Both the position numbers and the translations under genes were made by a program. DNA of 64,000 bases from Halosimplex salinum (GTDB lineage Archaea > Halobacteriota > Halobacteria > Halobacteriales > Haloarculaceae), in assembly GCF_003730195.1 (NCBI RefSeq), contig NZ_QWGG01000002.1, positions 124,001 through 188,000 on the forward strand, written 5' to 3'. Numbering within the stretch: the stretch's first letter is position 1; every line of letters starts with the position of its first letter. The notes under the pieces are model-generated. The model was not told where the DNA came from. It ran no database searches and was given only the letters and a program-made list of their open reading frames with translations. Shown piece after piece: positions 1 to 9,292 of the stretch.

Positions 1-1016
1 TCCGCCGACGGGTCTTCTACGCCGGGCGCGACGTCGACCCCTATCTCGGCGCCGCCGAGGCCGGCGAGACACACTCGATCGTCACCGGGATCGGACCCTC
101 CGGCCCGATGCACCTCGGGCACGTCCTCGTCTTCTACCTCGCGAAGCGACTGCAGGAGGCGACGGGCGCGTACGTCTACGTCCCGCTCTCGGACGACGAG
201 AAGTTCTACGCGAAGGACCTCTCCTTTTCGGAGATCGAGGCCGCGACCCGGAGCAACCTGCGGGACCTCCTCGCCGTCGGCTTCGACCCCGAGCGCACGC
301 GCATCGTCGTCGACCGCCTCGACGCCGACGCCCTCTACCCGCAGGCCGCGCGCGTCGCCGCGGACATCACGCAGTCCACCGTCGACGCGACCTACGGCGA
401 CCCCGACAACGTCGGTCTCTCCTTCTATCCGGCGATGCAGGCCACCCACCTGCTCCTCCCCCAGCTGGTCCACGGGCGCCACCCGACGCTGGTCCCCATC
501 GCCGTCGACCAGGACCCGCACGTCCGGGTCTGTCGCGACGTGGCCGCCAAGGAGCGATTTGCGGTGGACAAACCCGGCGCGCTCCTCGGGAAGTTCCTCC
601 CCGCCCTCGACGGACCGGGGAAGATGTCCTCCTCCTCGGACGCGCCTGCTATCGAGTTGACCGACGACCGCGACACCGTCCGGGAGAAGATCATGCAGTA
701 CGCCCACTCCGGGGGACGGGTCGATATCGAGGAACACCGCGAGCACGGCGGCGACCCCGCCGTGGACGTGGCCTACCAGTACCTGCACACGTTCTTCGAA
801 CCCGACGACGAGCGCGTCGAGGACCTCGCGGCGCAGTATCGCTCGGGCGAGTTGCTGACGGGCGAACTGAAGGAAGTCGCCGCCGAGCGGATCGGGGAGT
901 TCCTGGCCGAGCATCAGGAGCGTCGAGAGGCGCTCGGCGACCTGCGCGAGGAACTCGGCCCGTATCGGCTGACCGAGGAAGAGCGCGAGCGACTGCGGCC
1001 GTCGGTGTTCGACTGA
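1..1016 (+). CDS. trpS: Tryptophan--tRNA ligase (5' end missing)
   Basis: Class I aminoacyl-tRNA synthetase that charges tRNA-Trp in the cytoplasm. The gene enters from the left edge. The frame is open from base 3, so the N-terminal residues lie outside the window. The HIGH-type motif reads GPSGPMHLGH (around 93-122) and the KMSKS-type motif reads GKMSSSSD (around 618-641), both typical of archaeal TrpRS. An internal ATG at 108 lies inside the HIGH motif and cannot be the true start. The C-terminal part is acidic and charged, as expected in a halophile. The next gene is convergent, 27 bases away. Confidence 0.95.
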   Translation, partial: RRRVFYAGRDVDPYLGAAEAGETHSIVTGIGPSGPMHLGHVLVFYLAKRLQEATGAYVYVPLSDDEKFYAKDLSFSEIEAATRSNLRDLLAVGFDPERTRIVVDRLDADALYPQAARVAADITQSTVDATYGDPDNVGLSFYPAMQATHLLLPQLVHGRHPTLVPIAVDQDPHVRVCRDVAAKERFAVDKPGALLGKFLPALDGPGKMSSSSDAPAIELTDDRDTVREKIMQYAHSGGRVDIEEHREHGGDPAVDVAYQYLHTFFEPDDERVEDLAAQYRSGELLTGELKEVAAERIGEFLAEHQERREALGDLREELGPYRLTEEERERLRPSVFD

Positions 1017-1043
1017 GCGGGTCGGACGGTGGTCGACGCGAAG

Positions 1044-2195
1044 TCACCGGACCGCTTCGGCCAGTTCCACCAGTTCCGCCCGCGTGAGGTCGCCGACCAC
1101 CGCTCGCGTGACGCCGTCGTCCTCCCAGACGACCGCAGAGCCGTCGTCGCGCTCGACGTAGGTCGCGTTCTCGCCGTTCACGGAGACCGACTCTCCCTCG
1201 GTCGCGTTCAGTCCGCCGGGCAGGTCGTCGGCGGTGGCGACGACACTCACGTCCGCGTCGCCGGTGTACTCCTGCGCGACGACCGTCTGTCCGGCGCGGG
1301 TGACGACGGTCGCGCCGTCGAAGTCGTACCCCTCCGCGTCGAGGCGCTGGAGTGTGAGGTCGGTGCCCTCCTGTGCGGCCTCGAAGCTATCGTAACGCTC
1401 CTGCGAGACGGTCGTCACCGAGGCGTCGTCGGGCGGTCGAAACGTGCTCTCGTGGACGCTGGCGTTGAACTGCACCCCGTCGAAGGCGACGGTCGTTCGG
1501 TTCTCGCCGTAACTCGCCCGGAACTGGTGGACGCGGTAGTCGTCGGTGTCGACCCACAGCGTCGCGTTCCCGCGATACGACTCGTTGTCGTGTTCGAGCC
1601 CGACGACGTAGGTCTCGGCGCCGTCGAGCGTCGTCGTTCGGAGCAGTTCGGCGCTCACGTTCTCCTCGAGGAGTCGCTCGACGGAGACGTTCGCCGGGCC
1701 GTCGGTCCCGTTCTCGTCGGCCCAGGCGTGGGTCCCGTTCCAGGTGTGGTTTCCGTGCGCTTTCGAGTAGTTCCCGTACGCTTCGGAGTGATTCCACGCG
1801 CTCTCGTTGTCGGGGAGTTTGCGCACGCGGACGGTCTCGTTCGCGGGGTCGTAGGCCCACGCGACCGTGCCGTTCGTGCCGACGACGTACTCGCTTCCGT
1901 TTTTCACGACTGATAACCGGGTGCTGTTGGGTTTCTCGGCGACGAAGGAGACGTTCGCCGACCGCTCGGCGGTGGCGTTCTCGGTCGTGATCGTCGCGTC
2001 ACCGGCCAGCGTCTCGGCGCTGTCGTAGCGCTGTTCGACCCGGTCGAGTATCTCGTCGGCCGCCGGTGAATCGTCGGACGAGAGGGCGTCCGCGGGGAGG
2101 GCGCCGACCGCGACGACCGCCAGGAGGGCGACCACGACCACGCCGACGGCCAGCGGCGCGACCCGCGTGGCGAGAGATCCTCGCTCGTCTGTCAT
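1044..2195 (-). CDS. LolA-like outer-membrane-lipoprotein-sorting-type secreted protein
   Basis: A 383-residue exported protein with one hydrophobic segment at residues 13-35 acting as signal or anchor. The rest is acidic and rich in N-x-S/T sequons. Residues about 45-260 follow the pattern of haloarchaeal LolA/DUF2092-like proteins (an ADEILDRVEQRYDSAETL helix followed by beta-rich repeats), and the C-terminal ~110 residues look like a DUF4367-type domain. Archaea lack an outer membrane, so the role is not lipoprotein sorting as in bacteria; lipid or ligand binding at the cell surface is an inference. It is monocistronic and convergent with trpS. Confidence 0.75.
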   Translation of the reverse strand: MTDERGSLATRVAPLAVGVVVVALLAVVAVGALPADALSSDDSPAADEILDRVEQRYDSAETLAGDATITTENATAERSANVSFVAEKPNSTRLSVVKNGSEYVVGTNGTVAWAYDPANETVRVRKLPDNESAWNHSEAYGNYSKAHGNHTWNGTHAWADENGTDGPANVSVERLLEENVSAELLRTTTLDGAETYVVGLEHDNESYRGNATLWVDTDDYRVHQFRASYGENRTTVAFDGVQFNASVHESTFRPPDDASVTTVSQERYDSFEAAQEGTDLTLQRLDAEGYDFDGATVVTRAGQTVVAQEYTGDADVSVVATADDLPGGLNATEGESVSVNGENATYVERDDGSAVVWEDDGVTRAVVGDLTRAELVELAEAVR

Positions 2196-2398
2196 GATCC
2201 CAGATTGGGACTGCAGACGGTTAACGACACGGACGGGGAGCGGGTCGACGGCGAACCGACCGAAACGTCCCTCCCGCGCGGAGCTGTCGGGAAGTCAACG
2301 AGTCGGGGACGGGGCGCAGTATCCGGCTTCTGATCGGCTGATTACCGGACGCTCGCGGTTTACAATCAGCCCCAGAGCGCGATGAACTGTCTGAAGAC

Positions 2399-2406
2399 TT
2401 ATTATA
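2399..2406 (+). promoter_or_regulatory. TATA box for the DUF1508-repeat gene
   Basis: TTATTATA ends 22 bases before the ATG at 2428, in otherwise GC-rich DNA. This is the spacing that gives a leaderless haloarchaeal transcript, and it supports the chosen start. Confidence 0.65.
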
Positions 2407-2427
2407 CCCACCTCTGTTCGGTGGGCC

Positions 2428-5247
2428 ATGTCGACAGAAACGAACAGTCGGGGGACGCCCTACGACGGGCGGCTGTTCGAACTGTACACGAAGTACGTTC
2501 GAGAACCGGAGTCGAAGATAGACGTTTACGGGTACACCCTGCTCATGACGGGGTACCTCCTGGCGATCGGGGGGATGCTCGTCTACCTGATCGGGCCGAG
2601 CGGGTCGGGGGCGGCCACCGATACGCTGTACCTGGTGCGGAAGGTCGCGGTGCTCCTGGCCGCACCGGGGCTGGTGATCTCGTTGCTCGGGATCGTGTCG
2701 CTGTTACCGGTGACCAACCGGAGCCTCTACGCGGCCGTCATCGGGACGCTCGTCGGGCTCGCGGCGGTCGTGCTGTTCGCGATTCACTACCCGCAGAACT
2801 GGCACTTCGGGACGCCGAGCTACAGCGAGGAGATCATCGCCGTCTACACCGCGGGCGTCGCTATCGTGGCCGGGGTGGTGATCATGGTCCCGGTCGTCAC
2901 CGGCGAGCGGAGTTACTTCTCGGAGACGACGGTCGGCCACGAGTACGAGCACCCGGACATCGCCCTCGGGAAGACCGACCGCGGCGGGCTGTTCGCGGTG
3001 TTCAAACGGGGGACGGAGTGGAACTGGCGGTTCATCGACCAGAACGCCGTCGCGGGCAGCACGGGGTCGTTCCTCTCGCGGCTCGAGGCCGAGGAGCGGG
3101 TCGAGGCGGTCAAAGAGCAGGTCGCCGACGCGGGCCTGCTGGAGATCAAGCACGCGGCCTTCCGGCTGTACGAGAGCGGCGACGGCGAGTGGCAGTGGCA
3201 CCTCCTGCGCGACGACGGGGGCGCCGTGGCGGAAGGCGGGCGCGACTTCGAGTCGCGCGACACCGCGGAGTCGGTCATCAACGTGATCAAGGACCACGGA
3301 CCGGACGCCGACGTCATCGTCCGCGACGAGGCCGCCTTCGACGTCCAGCAGCGAGGCTCCGAGTTCTCCTGGCGACTCGTCGACGAGGACCGGACCCCGC
3401 TCGCCGAGTGCGTCGAGACCCAGGGCGACCGCTCGGGGGCCCGGGCCGACCTCGACGCGTTCCGCGACCGGGTCGGCGAGGCGACCGAACTCGTCGTCGA
3501 CTCCTACGGCGTCGAACTGCGCTCGGCCGACGACGGCTGGCGCTGGCATCTCCGGGACGACGGTCACCGCCGCCTCGCGTCGAGCACGGACGCCTACGAG
3601 TCGAAGGGCGTCGCCGAAGAGGCCGTCTACGACCTCCTCGAAACGGTCGAGGACGCGACCACCGTCGTCGCCGGCGAGCCGAGCTACGACGTCTACCGGA
3701 CCGGGAGCGACTGGGCGTGGCGCCTCGTCGACGACGCGGGCTCGCCGGTCGCTCGCGGCGTCGAGTCCGTCGGCGACGCGGAGACGGCCGCGGCCGGTGC
3801 CGGGGAGTTGAAGTCCCACGCCGGGTCGGCCGAGGTCGTCGAGATCGAGGACCGGGAGTTCGAGACGTACCGCCACGACGGCGCGTGGCACTGGCGGCTC
3901 GTCGACTCGGAGCGGGCGGTCCACGGCCGGAGCACGGACGACTACGAGTCCGAAGACGAGGCCGCCGCGGCGGTCGAGCGCGTCCGAACCGAGGCGCCCG
4001 AGGCGGACCTCATCGAGTTCGACACGGCCGCCTTCCAGGTGTACGAGGCCGAGGGCGGCGCCTGGCGGTGGCGCCTCATCGACGAGGACGGGACGGTCCT
4101 GGCCGACAGCGGCCAGGGCGAGTACGAGTCGAAGGACGACGCGATGAGCGCGATGATGACCCTGCAGGAGAACGCTCCCGACGCCGAGCACCTCGAGATC
4201 GAGAACGCGGCCTTCGAGCTGTTCCAGGACGACGGCGGCTGGGGCTGGCGGCTCGTCGACGACATCGGCGACACCATCGCGGACAGCGCGACGCGCTACG
4301 ACTCCGAGGAGGGCGCCCGGCAGGCGATGGACAGCCTCGTCGGCTCCGTCGGCGACGTCGAGGAGCGCCGGATGCGCGACGGTATCTTCCAGGTCTACGC
4401 CGACGGCGACGACGAGTGGTGGTGGCGGTTCGTCCGCCCCGACGGCCGGATCGTCGCCGAGTCGCCGTCGGAGTTCGGGACCCGCCACCAGGCCGAAGCG
4501 GCCGTCGAATCGATGACGGCCGACGCGACCGACGCGTCGGTGGCGACCGTCGGCAGACTCGCGGTCCGCCTCGACCCCGACGACTGGCACTGGGAACTCG
4601 TCGACGAGGACCGCGAGCCGGTGGCGACCGGTCGCGTGTCCTACGACGACCGAGACGCGGTCGCGGCGGCGATCTCGGACCTGCAGGCCTCGGCCGCGGA
4701 CACGACCGTCTACGAGATCAGGGACGCCGCGTTCGACTGTTACCGCACGGACGACGGCTGGACGTGGCGACTCGTCGACGCCGACCACCAGTCGCTCGCC
4801 CGCGCGTCGGCGACGTACGACGACCGCGAGGCCGTCGAGTCCGCGGTCGGCCGCGTGAGCGCGCTCGCACCGGACGCGGACGTTCTCGACTACGACGAAC
4901 TGGCCTTCGAACTCCAGGAGGACGAGGAGGGCTGGACCTGGCGCCTCGTCGACGAGGAACAGCGCGCCATCGGGGCCGCCGCCGGGTATCACGAGTCCCA
5001 GGCGGCCGCGGAGCGCGACATCGAGTCGGCCCGCGACGCGTTCGAGGACGCGAGCGTCCTCGAGATCGACTCCGCCGCCTTCGAGTTCCACCGGACGGAC
5101 GACGGCTGGACCTGGCGGCTCGTCGACGACCACGGCGTGGAACTCGCCGAGAGCATCGCGACCTTCCCGAGCCGCGTCGAGGCCCAGGAGGACCTCTCGA
5201 CGATCAAGGCGCTCGGCCCGGACGCCTGGGTCTCCACCGCGGAGTAG
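2428..5247 (+). CDS. Membrane protein with 13 tandem DUF1508/YegP-like repeats
   Basis: A 939-residue protein. The N-terminal ~165 residues hold about four membrane segments (around 34-56, 70-92, 97-118 and 133-156). From about residue 178 to the end there are thirteen repeats of 57-60 residues, each with a W-x-W-R/H-L-hydrophobic core (for example WTWRLVDD) followed by a Y-[ED]-S/D pattern, an Ala-rich helix and a [AP]-D-A-x-[VL] turn. This matches the DUF1508 (YegP-like) module that occurs as one or two copies in small haloarchaeal proteins. The repeats are divergent, so this is an old expansion rather than a recent one. Function is unknown; a membrane-tethered binding array is an inference. 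The gene is monocistronic with its own TATA box. Confidence 0.85.
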   Translation: MSTETNSRGTPYDGRLFELYTKYVREPESKIDVYGYTLLMTGYLLAIGGMLVYLIGPSGSGAATDTLYLVRKVAVLLAAPGLVISLLGIVSLLPVTNRSLYAAVIGTLVGLAAVVLFAIHYPQNWHFGTPSYSEEIIAVYTAGVAIVAGVVIMVPVVTGERSYFSETTVGHEYEHPDIALGKTDRGGLFAVFKRGTEWNWRFIDQNAVAGSTGSFLSRLEAEERVEAVKEQVADAGLLEIKHAAFRLYESGDGEWQWHLLRDDGGAVAEGGRDFESRDTAESVINVIKDHGPDADVIVRDEAAFDVQQRGSEFSWRLVDEDRTPLAECVETQGDRSGARADLDAFRDRVGEATELVVDSYGVELRSADDGWRWHLRDDGHRRLASSTDAYESKGVAEEAVYDLLETVEDATTVVAGEPSYDVYRTGSDWAWRLVDDAGSPVARGVESVGDAETAAAGAGELKSHAGSAEVVEIEDREFETYRHDGAWHWRLVDSERAVHGRSTDDYESEDEAAAAVERVRTEAPEADLIEFDTAAFQVYEAEGGAWRWRLIDEDGTVLADSGQGEYESKDDAMSAMMTLQENAPDAEHLEIENAAFELFQDDGGWGWRLVDDIGDTIADSATRYDSEEGARQAMDSLVGSVGDVEERRMRDGIFQVYADGDDEWWWRFVRPDGRIVAESPSEFGTRHQAEAAVESMTADATDASVATVGRLAVRLDPDDWHWELVDEDREPVATGRVSYDDRDAVAAAISDLQASAADTTVYEIRDAAFDCYRTDDGWTWRLVDADHQSLARASATYDDREAVESAVGRVSALAPDADVLDYDELAFELQEDEEGWTWRLVDEEQRAIGAAAGYHESQAAAERDIESARDAFEDASVLEIDSAAFEFHRTDDGWTWRLVDDHGVELAESIATFPSRVEAQEDLSTIKALGPDAWVSTAE

Positions 5248-5338
5248 GGCGTGAACCGTCTCCGAGTATTGCCGAACCGGACCGCCGGCCCGAGCGCCCG
5301 CGCCAACTGATTTCCGGGCGGGCGTCGAACCCACCGCC

Positions 5339-5686
5339 GTGAACGTGGACGCCAGAGCGGTCGCGGCCAGTGCCGTCTTCGCCGCGGTCGCGGCGCTCGT
5401 CCTCTGGCCGCCCGGCGCCGTCTACTGGACGGCGGTGGCCGCGGCGATCGGCGAGACCGCGACGCTCGTCGCGGTGTTTACCGCGGCGGTCGCGCTCGGC
5501 GCCGCGTTCGGGGCGCTCACCGGCGTCGGCGTTCGCGAGTTCGCGGCCGGCGCGGCGCTGGCCTACGTCGTCGTGATGGCCGGAATCGCGGTCGTCTTCA
5601 CGCCGGACAGTCCCGCGCACCTCGTCCTCTACGGAGTCGTCTTCGCCTGTCACGTCGCCGGGGTCGCCGGGACGACCGTCCGATGA
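5339..5686 (+). CDS. Small integral membrane protein upstream of ABC exporter
   Basis: A 115-residue protein starting at GTG. It is almost wholly hydrophobic, with about four membrane segments and very few charged residues. Its stop overlaps the ATG of the ABC ATPase gene by four bases (ATGA), so the two are translationally coupled and very likely part of one operon with the ATPase and permease. I do not recognise the family. A role with the exporter is inferred from position only. Confidence 0.7.
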   Translation: MNVDARAVAASAVFAAVAALVLWPPGAVYWTAVAAAIGETATLVAVFTAAVALGAAFGALTGVGVREFAAGAALAYVVVMAGIAVVFTPDSPAHLVLYGVVFACHVAGVAGTTVR

Positions 5687-6531
5687 TTAATCTGAGTGCG
5701 ACCCCTGGGACGGGTGTGACCGACGCGACCGAGCGGACGGAGGCGGGCACCGATCCGCCGCCGGGGGCGGCGGGACGGGACCCCGGCGACGCCGACACGG
5801 TGGTGGAACTGGCAGCCGTGACCCGGACGTACGAGGGCGGAGCCACGGTCGACGCGCTGTCGGACGTCTCGCTCTCGCTCCCCGAGGGCTCCTACACCGC
5901 GGTGATGGGCCCCAGCGGATCGGGCAAGAGCACGCTCCTCAACCTCGTCGGTGGGCTCGACACCCCCACCGCAGGAACGGTCAGGCTCGACGGACAGGAC
6001 CTGGCGGCGCTCTCGGAGGCCGAACGGGCGCGCGTCCGCGGGCGGACGGTCGGCTTCGTCTTCCAGACGTTCAACCTGATGCCGCGGCTCACCGCCGTCG
6101 AGAACGTCGCGCTCCCGCTGGTGTTCCAGGAGTGGCCCCGCGCGGACCGGCGAGAACGCGCCGAGGAACTGCTCGCGGACGTCGGACTGGGCGACCGACT
6201 CGACCACCAGCCGACGGAGCTCTCGGGCGGCCAGCGCCAGCGGGTCGCGATCGCCCGCGCGCTGGCGGCCGACCCCGCCCTCCTGCTGGCCGACGAACCC
6301 ACCGGGAACGTCGACACGGAGACCGGCGAGCGGATCATGGACCTCTTCGAGGAGTTGCACGAAGCGGGCAACACCATCCTGCTCGTCACCCACGAGCGCC
6401 ACATCGCCGAGCACGCCGACCGGATCGTCCACTTCCGCGACGGCGAGATCGAGGGCGTCGAGACCGTGGTCGAGACAGGGGACGGAGACAGTGAGGGGTC
6501 AGGGGCCGGCACAGAGACGGAGGACGCGTAG
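5683..6531 (+). CDS. ABC transporter ATP-binding protein (MacB/LolD type)
   Basis: The ATPase subunit of a MacB/LolD-family ABC system at the cytoplasmic face of the membrane. Walker A is GPSGSGKSTLLN, the signature motif is LSGGQRQR, Walker B is ALLLADEPT, and the switch His lies in LLVTHE. The 282 residues include an acidic N-terminal tail of about 40 residues and an acidic C-terminal tail. An alternative GTG start at 5716 would remove eleven residues. It overlaps the preceding membrane gene by four bases and the permease ATG follows its stop directly. The family exports or extracts lipoproteins, peptides or amphiphiles; the substrate here is unknown. Confidence 0.95.
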   Translation: MINLSATPGTGVTDATERTEAGTDPPPGAAGRDPGDADTVVELAAVTRTYEGGATVDALSDVSLSLPEGSYTAVMGPSGSGKSTLLNLVGGLDTPTAGTVRLDGQDLAALSEAERARVRGRTVGFVFQTFNLMPRLTAVENVALPLVFQEWPRADRRERAEELLADVGLGDRLDHQPTELSGGQRQRVAIARALAADPALLLADEPTGNVDTETGERIMDLFEELHEAGNTILLVTHERHIAEHADRIVHFRDGEIEGVETVVETGDGDSEGSGAGTETEDA

Positions 6532-7770
6532 ATGGACGCCGCGGAGACGCTCCGGATCAGCGTTCGCTCGCTGCGCGCCCACCGACTGCGGGCGGCGCTG
6601 ACGGTGATCGGCATCGTCATCGGCATCGCCGCGGTCGTCACGTTCGCTACTTTCGGCGCGAGCCTCAAGGCCGACGTCGTCTCGGAGATCGAGGGCTCCA
6701 GCGCCAACGAGATCTACCTCGTCGCGAGCGAGGCGGACGAGGGCGGTTTCGGCGGTGCGGGACAGCCGGTGTTCACCGAGTACGACCTCGGGCAGTTGCG
6801 CGATATCGAGGGGGTCCAGCGGGTCGTCCCGCGAGGGATCGTCCCGGTGAGCGCAATCGGCCACGGCGACCAGACTATCGCCCGCAGTCAGGTCACTGCG
6901 ACCAACGCCACCGCGTTCGCGACGGCCACGTTCGAGGAGGGGCGCTCGTTTCGCAACGGTGAGCGCGAAGCGGTCGTCAACCGGCCGGCCGCGCGGCTCT
7001 TCGACGGGAACCTCTCGGCCGGTGACCGGCTGACGGTCACGCGGGCCTCGGGCGACCGGGAGAACGTCACCGTCGTCGGCATCGTCAACGGCACCGGCGG
7101 GCAACTGCCCTTCAGCTCGTTCAGCGACCAGCCGCGCGTGTTCCTGCCCGCCGACCCGTTCTACCAGTCGGTCGTCGAGAGCCCCAACGCGGTCGGGAAC
7201 CAGTTCGTCTACCCGCAGGTGACCGTGGTCACCGACCCCGGCGACACGACCGCCACGAAAGAGCGCGTCCGCGGGTACTTCGCCGGCGACCGTTCCGACG
7301 CCGCGCTGCTCGTCCCCGACGGGTACGCGGTGTCGGCCCAGACCAACGACGACCTCGTCGACCGCATCGAGCGCATCGTCACGCGCCTCACCCGCTTCGT
7401 CACCGGCATCGCCGTCATCGCGCTGGTCGTCGGCGCCGTCGGCATCGCGAACATCATGCTCGTCAGCGTCACCGAGCGGACCCGCGAGATCGGGATCATG
7501 AAAGCCGTCGGCGCCCGCAGCCGCGACGTGATGCAGCTGTTCCTCGCCGAGGCGGTCCTGCTGGGCGCGCTCGGCGCCGTCCTCGGGGTGCCGCTCGGCG
7601 TCGCCGGCGGGTGGGTCGCGACCCGGTACGCCGAGATTCCGTTGACCCTCGCACCGGGCTGGGCCGCGCTCGCCGTCGTCGTCGGCGTCCTCGTGGGCGT
7701 GGTCGCGGGACTCTACCCGGCCTGGCGCGCGGCCCGGGTCGACCCGATCGACGCGTTGCGCTACGAGTGA
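6532..7770 (+). CDS. ABC transporter permease (MacB/FtsX family)
   Basis: A 412-residue permease that pairs with the ATPase gene ending one base upstream. The layout is that of MacB-like proteins: one membrane helix near residues 20-42 after an LRISVRSLRAHRLRAALT coupling segment, a large extracellular MacB-PCD-like domain (about 45-275), then three helices in the C-terminal FtsX domain (about 288-312, 335-362 and 375-398) with the conserved TERTREIGIMKAVGAR loop. The system probably drives mechanotransmission-type export across the single haloarchaeal membrane. Confidence 0.95.
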   Translation: MDAAETLRISVRSLRAHRLRAALTVIGIVIGIAAVVTFATFGASLKADVVSEIEGSSANEIYLVASEADEGGFGGAGQPVFTEYDLGQLRDIEGVQRVVPRGIVPVSAIGHGDQTIARSQVTATNATAFATATFEEGRSFRNGEREAVVNRPAARLFDGNLSAGDRLTVTRASGDRENVTVVGIVNGTGGQLPFSSFSDQPRVFLPADPFYQSVVESPNAVGNQFVYPQVTVVTDPGDTTATKERVRGYFAGDRSDAALLVPDGYAVSAQTNDDLVDRIERIVTRLTRFVTGIAVIALVVGAVGIANIMLVSVTERTREIGIMKAVGARSRDVMQLFLAEAVLLGALGAVLGVPLGVAGGWVATRYAEIPLTLAPGWAALAVVVGVLVGVVAGLYPAWRAARVDPIDALRYE

Positions 7771-7798
7771 CTCGGCGTGGATCGCTCGTCCGCCGCGG

Positions 7799-8470
7799 CT
7801 ACCCGCCGGCGGCCACACGGAGGCGCTGACCGCGGAGGACGAGCCACGCACCGGCGGCACCGAGCGTCCACTGCAGGAAGACGACGATGGTGCGGCGTTC
7901 GCCCGTCGTCGTCCGGGAACTGACCTCGGAGACGACGTAGTACGACCCGTCGTACACGACGAGTTCGTTCGCGCCGTCGAGCGGGTCGCTCGTTCGGTAC
8001 TCGCCGGTTTCGAGCGCGGTGCGGACGCCCTCCGTCGCCTCGCGACTCGGATCCGAGATCGAGTCGAGCGCCGCCGACTGCGAGACGGGGGCGAGCGTGT
8101 ACTCGACGGTCCCGTTGCCCGGGTCGTCGGCCACCGGTTCGAAGAATCCCTCGCCGTAGACGTAGACGAACCGGTAGTCGTGTCGGAGAAACGTCGACGA
8201 GAGCCCGTCGTACTGTACCCCACCGTTCGCGCGGATCGCCCGTTCGAGCATACAGGTCCGCTGCGGGATCGACTCGAAGCAGGCGACCGCCGGATCGATC
8301 TCCCCGACGCCGCCCGGCCGGTCGAGGGTTCCGTTGTCGTGGAACGTGACCTCCGTCGGTTCGTACGTGTGACTGTCCGGGTCGCCGATATCGAGTGCCC
8401 CTACGACGAACGGGTTCAGCAACAGCGCGAACCCTACGACGACGTAGAGCCCCCCGCGCTGTCTCCCCAT
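7799..8470 (-). CDS. Membrane-anchored exported protein of unknown function
   Basis: A 223-residue protein. I chose the ATG at 8470, which precedes a hydrophobic segment (GLYVVVGFALLLNPFVVGAL); the upstream extension to 8569 is Arg/Ser-rich and would overlap the KH-gene promoter side. A second hydrophobic segment near the C-terminus (VVFLQWTLGAAGAWLVL) suggests a type I membrane topology with an extracellular middle domain containing a Cys pair (CFESIPQRTCML). No family is recognised beyond similar two-helix haloarchaeal hypothetical proteins. It is convergent with the ABC operon. Confidence 0.65.
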   Translation of the reverse strand: MGRQRGGLYVVVGFALLLNPFVVGALDIGDPDSHTYEPTEVTFHDNGTLDRPGGVGEIDPAVACFESIPQRTCMLERAIRANGGVQYDGLSSTFLRHDYRFVYVYGEGFFEPVADDPGNGTVEYTLAPVSQSAALDSISDPSREATEGVRTALETGEYRTSDPLDGANELVVYDGSYYVVSEVSSRTTTGERRTIVVFLQWTLGAAGAWLVLRGQRLRVAAGG

Positions 8471-8592
8471 GAGCGACTGGACCACGACCGATAGTTTCTC
8501 CGAGCCGACATTACCGTGTCGGTTCGGTGAATCGCGCCGCCGCGACGACCGGTCGTGTGCCCCTGTCACACGCCGACGATGCCAGCAAAGCC

Positions 8593-8598
8593 TTAAAA
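8593..8598 (+). promoter_or_regulatory. TATA box for the KH-domain gene
   Basis: TTAAAA lies 25-30 bases before the ATG at 8623. This spacing supports a leaderless transcript starting at that ATG rather than at the upstream in-frame start at 8527. Confidence 0.6.
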
Positions 8599-8622
8599 CG
8601 GCGGAGTCACCTACGGTTGGGC

Positions 8623-9171
8623 ATGCAACACGTGAAGATTCCGCAGGACCGGATCGGTGCGCTCATCGGCGAAGGGGGTGAGACGTTGCGGCAGATCGAG
8701 GACCGAGCGGAGGTCCGACTCGACGTCGACAGCGAGACGGGGCAGGTCAAGGTCGAACAGACCGGCGACCCCATCACCGCCCTGAAAGGCCCGGACATCG
8801 TCAAGGCCATCGGACGCGGGTTCGCGCCCGACGAGGCCATGCGCCTGCTCGACGACGACATGATGATGTTCGACATCATCGACGTGGCCGCCGCGGCGCG
8901 CAACCAGAACGACCTCCAGCGCCACAAGGGCCGACTCATCGGCGAGGACGGCCGAACGCGCGAACTCATGGAGGAACTCAGCGGCGCATCCGTCGTCATC
9001 TACGGCTCGACCGTCGGCATCATCGGCGGCCCCGAACAGGTCGACGTGGTCCGCGAAGCCGCCGAGATGATCATCGAAGGTGCGCCCCACGGCACCGTCT
9101 ACTCCTTCCTCGAAGAGAAGCACAACGAGATGAAACACAAGGGCCTCGACTACCACAAGTTCACGGGCTAG
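8623..9171 (+). CDS. Pno1-like KH-domain RNA-binding protein
   Basis: A 182-residue archaeal homologue of Pno1/Dim2 with two KH domains. The first (residues about 3-60) contains IPQDRIGALIGEGG; the second (about 85-160) contains KGRLIGEDGRTRELMEELSG. Both carry the GxxG RNA-binding loop (GEGG and GEDG). In eukaryotes Pno1 acts in small-subunit ribosome maturation with Nob1 and Rio kinases; the same role in archaea is established for the family but inferred here. In many archaea the gene neighbours rio1, which is not adjacent here. The start was chosen from the TATA box and conserved N-terminus MQHVKIPQ. Confidence 0.92.
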   Translation: MQHVKIPQDRIGALIGEGGETLRQIEDRAEVRLDVDSETGQVKVEQTGDPITALKGPDIVKAIGRGFAPDEAMRLLDDDMMMFDIIDVAAAARNQNDLQRHKGRLIGEDGRTRELMEELSGASVVIYGSTVGIIGGPEQVDVVREAAEMIIEGAPHGTVYSFLEEKHNEMKHKGLDYHKFTG

Positions 9172-9292
9172 ACGTCCGACCCTGTCGTCGCTTCCGAGGA
9201 CTGTCCCTCTCGTTCTACCGTAGTGGCGACAGCCACGAACAGCGGCGTCCGGCGACGGAAACGATATACCGGACAGGAACGATCGAATCCAC

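Noticed and set aside
2382-5342. A 986-residue plus-strand frame overlapping the DUF1508-repeat gene, and an 876-residue minus-strand frame
   Set aside because: Arg/Pro/Gly-rich or Val/Asp-rich shadow composition. The repeats in frame one of 2428-5247 give regular domains with W-x-W cores.
6499-8223. A 574-residue minus-strand frame opposite the ABC permease
   Set aside because: Shadow of the permease gene; no conserved motif, and the composition changes sharply across it.
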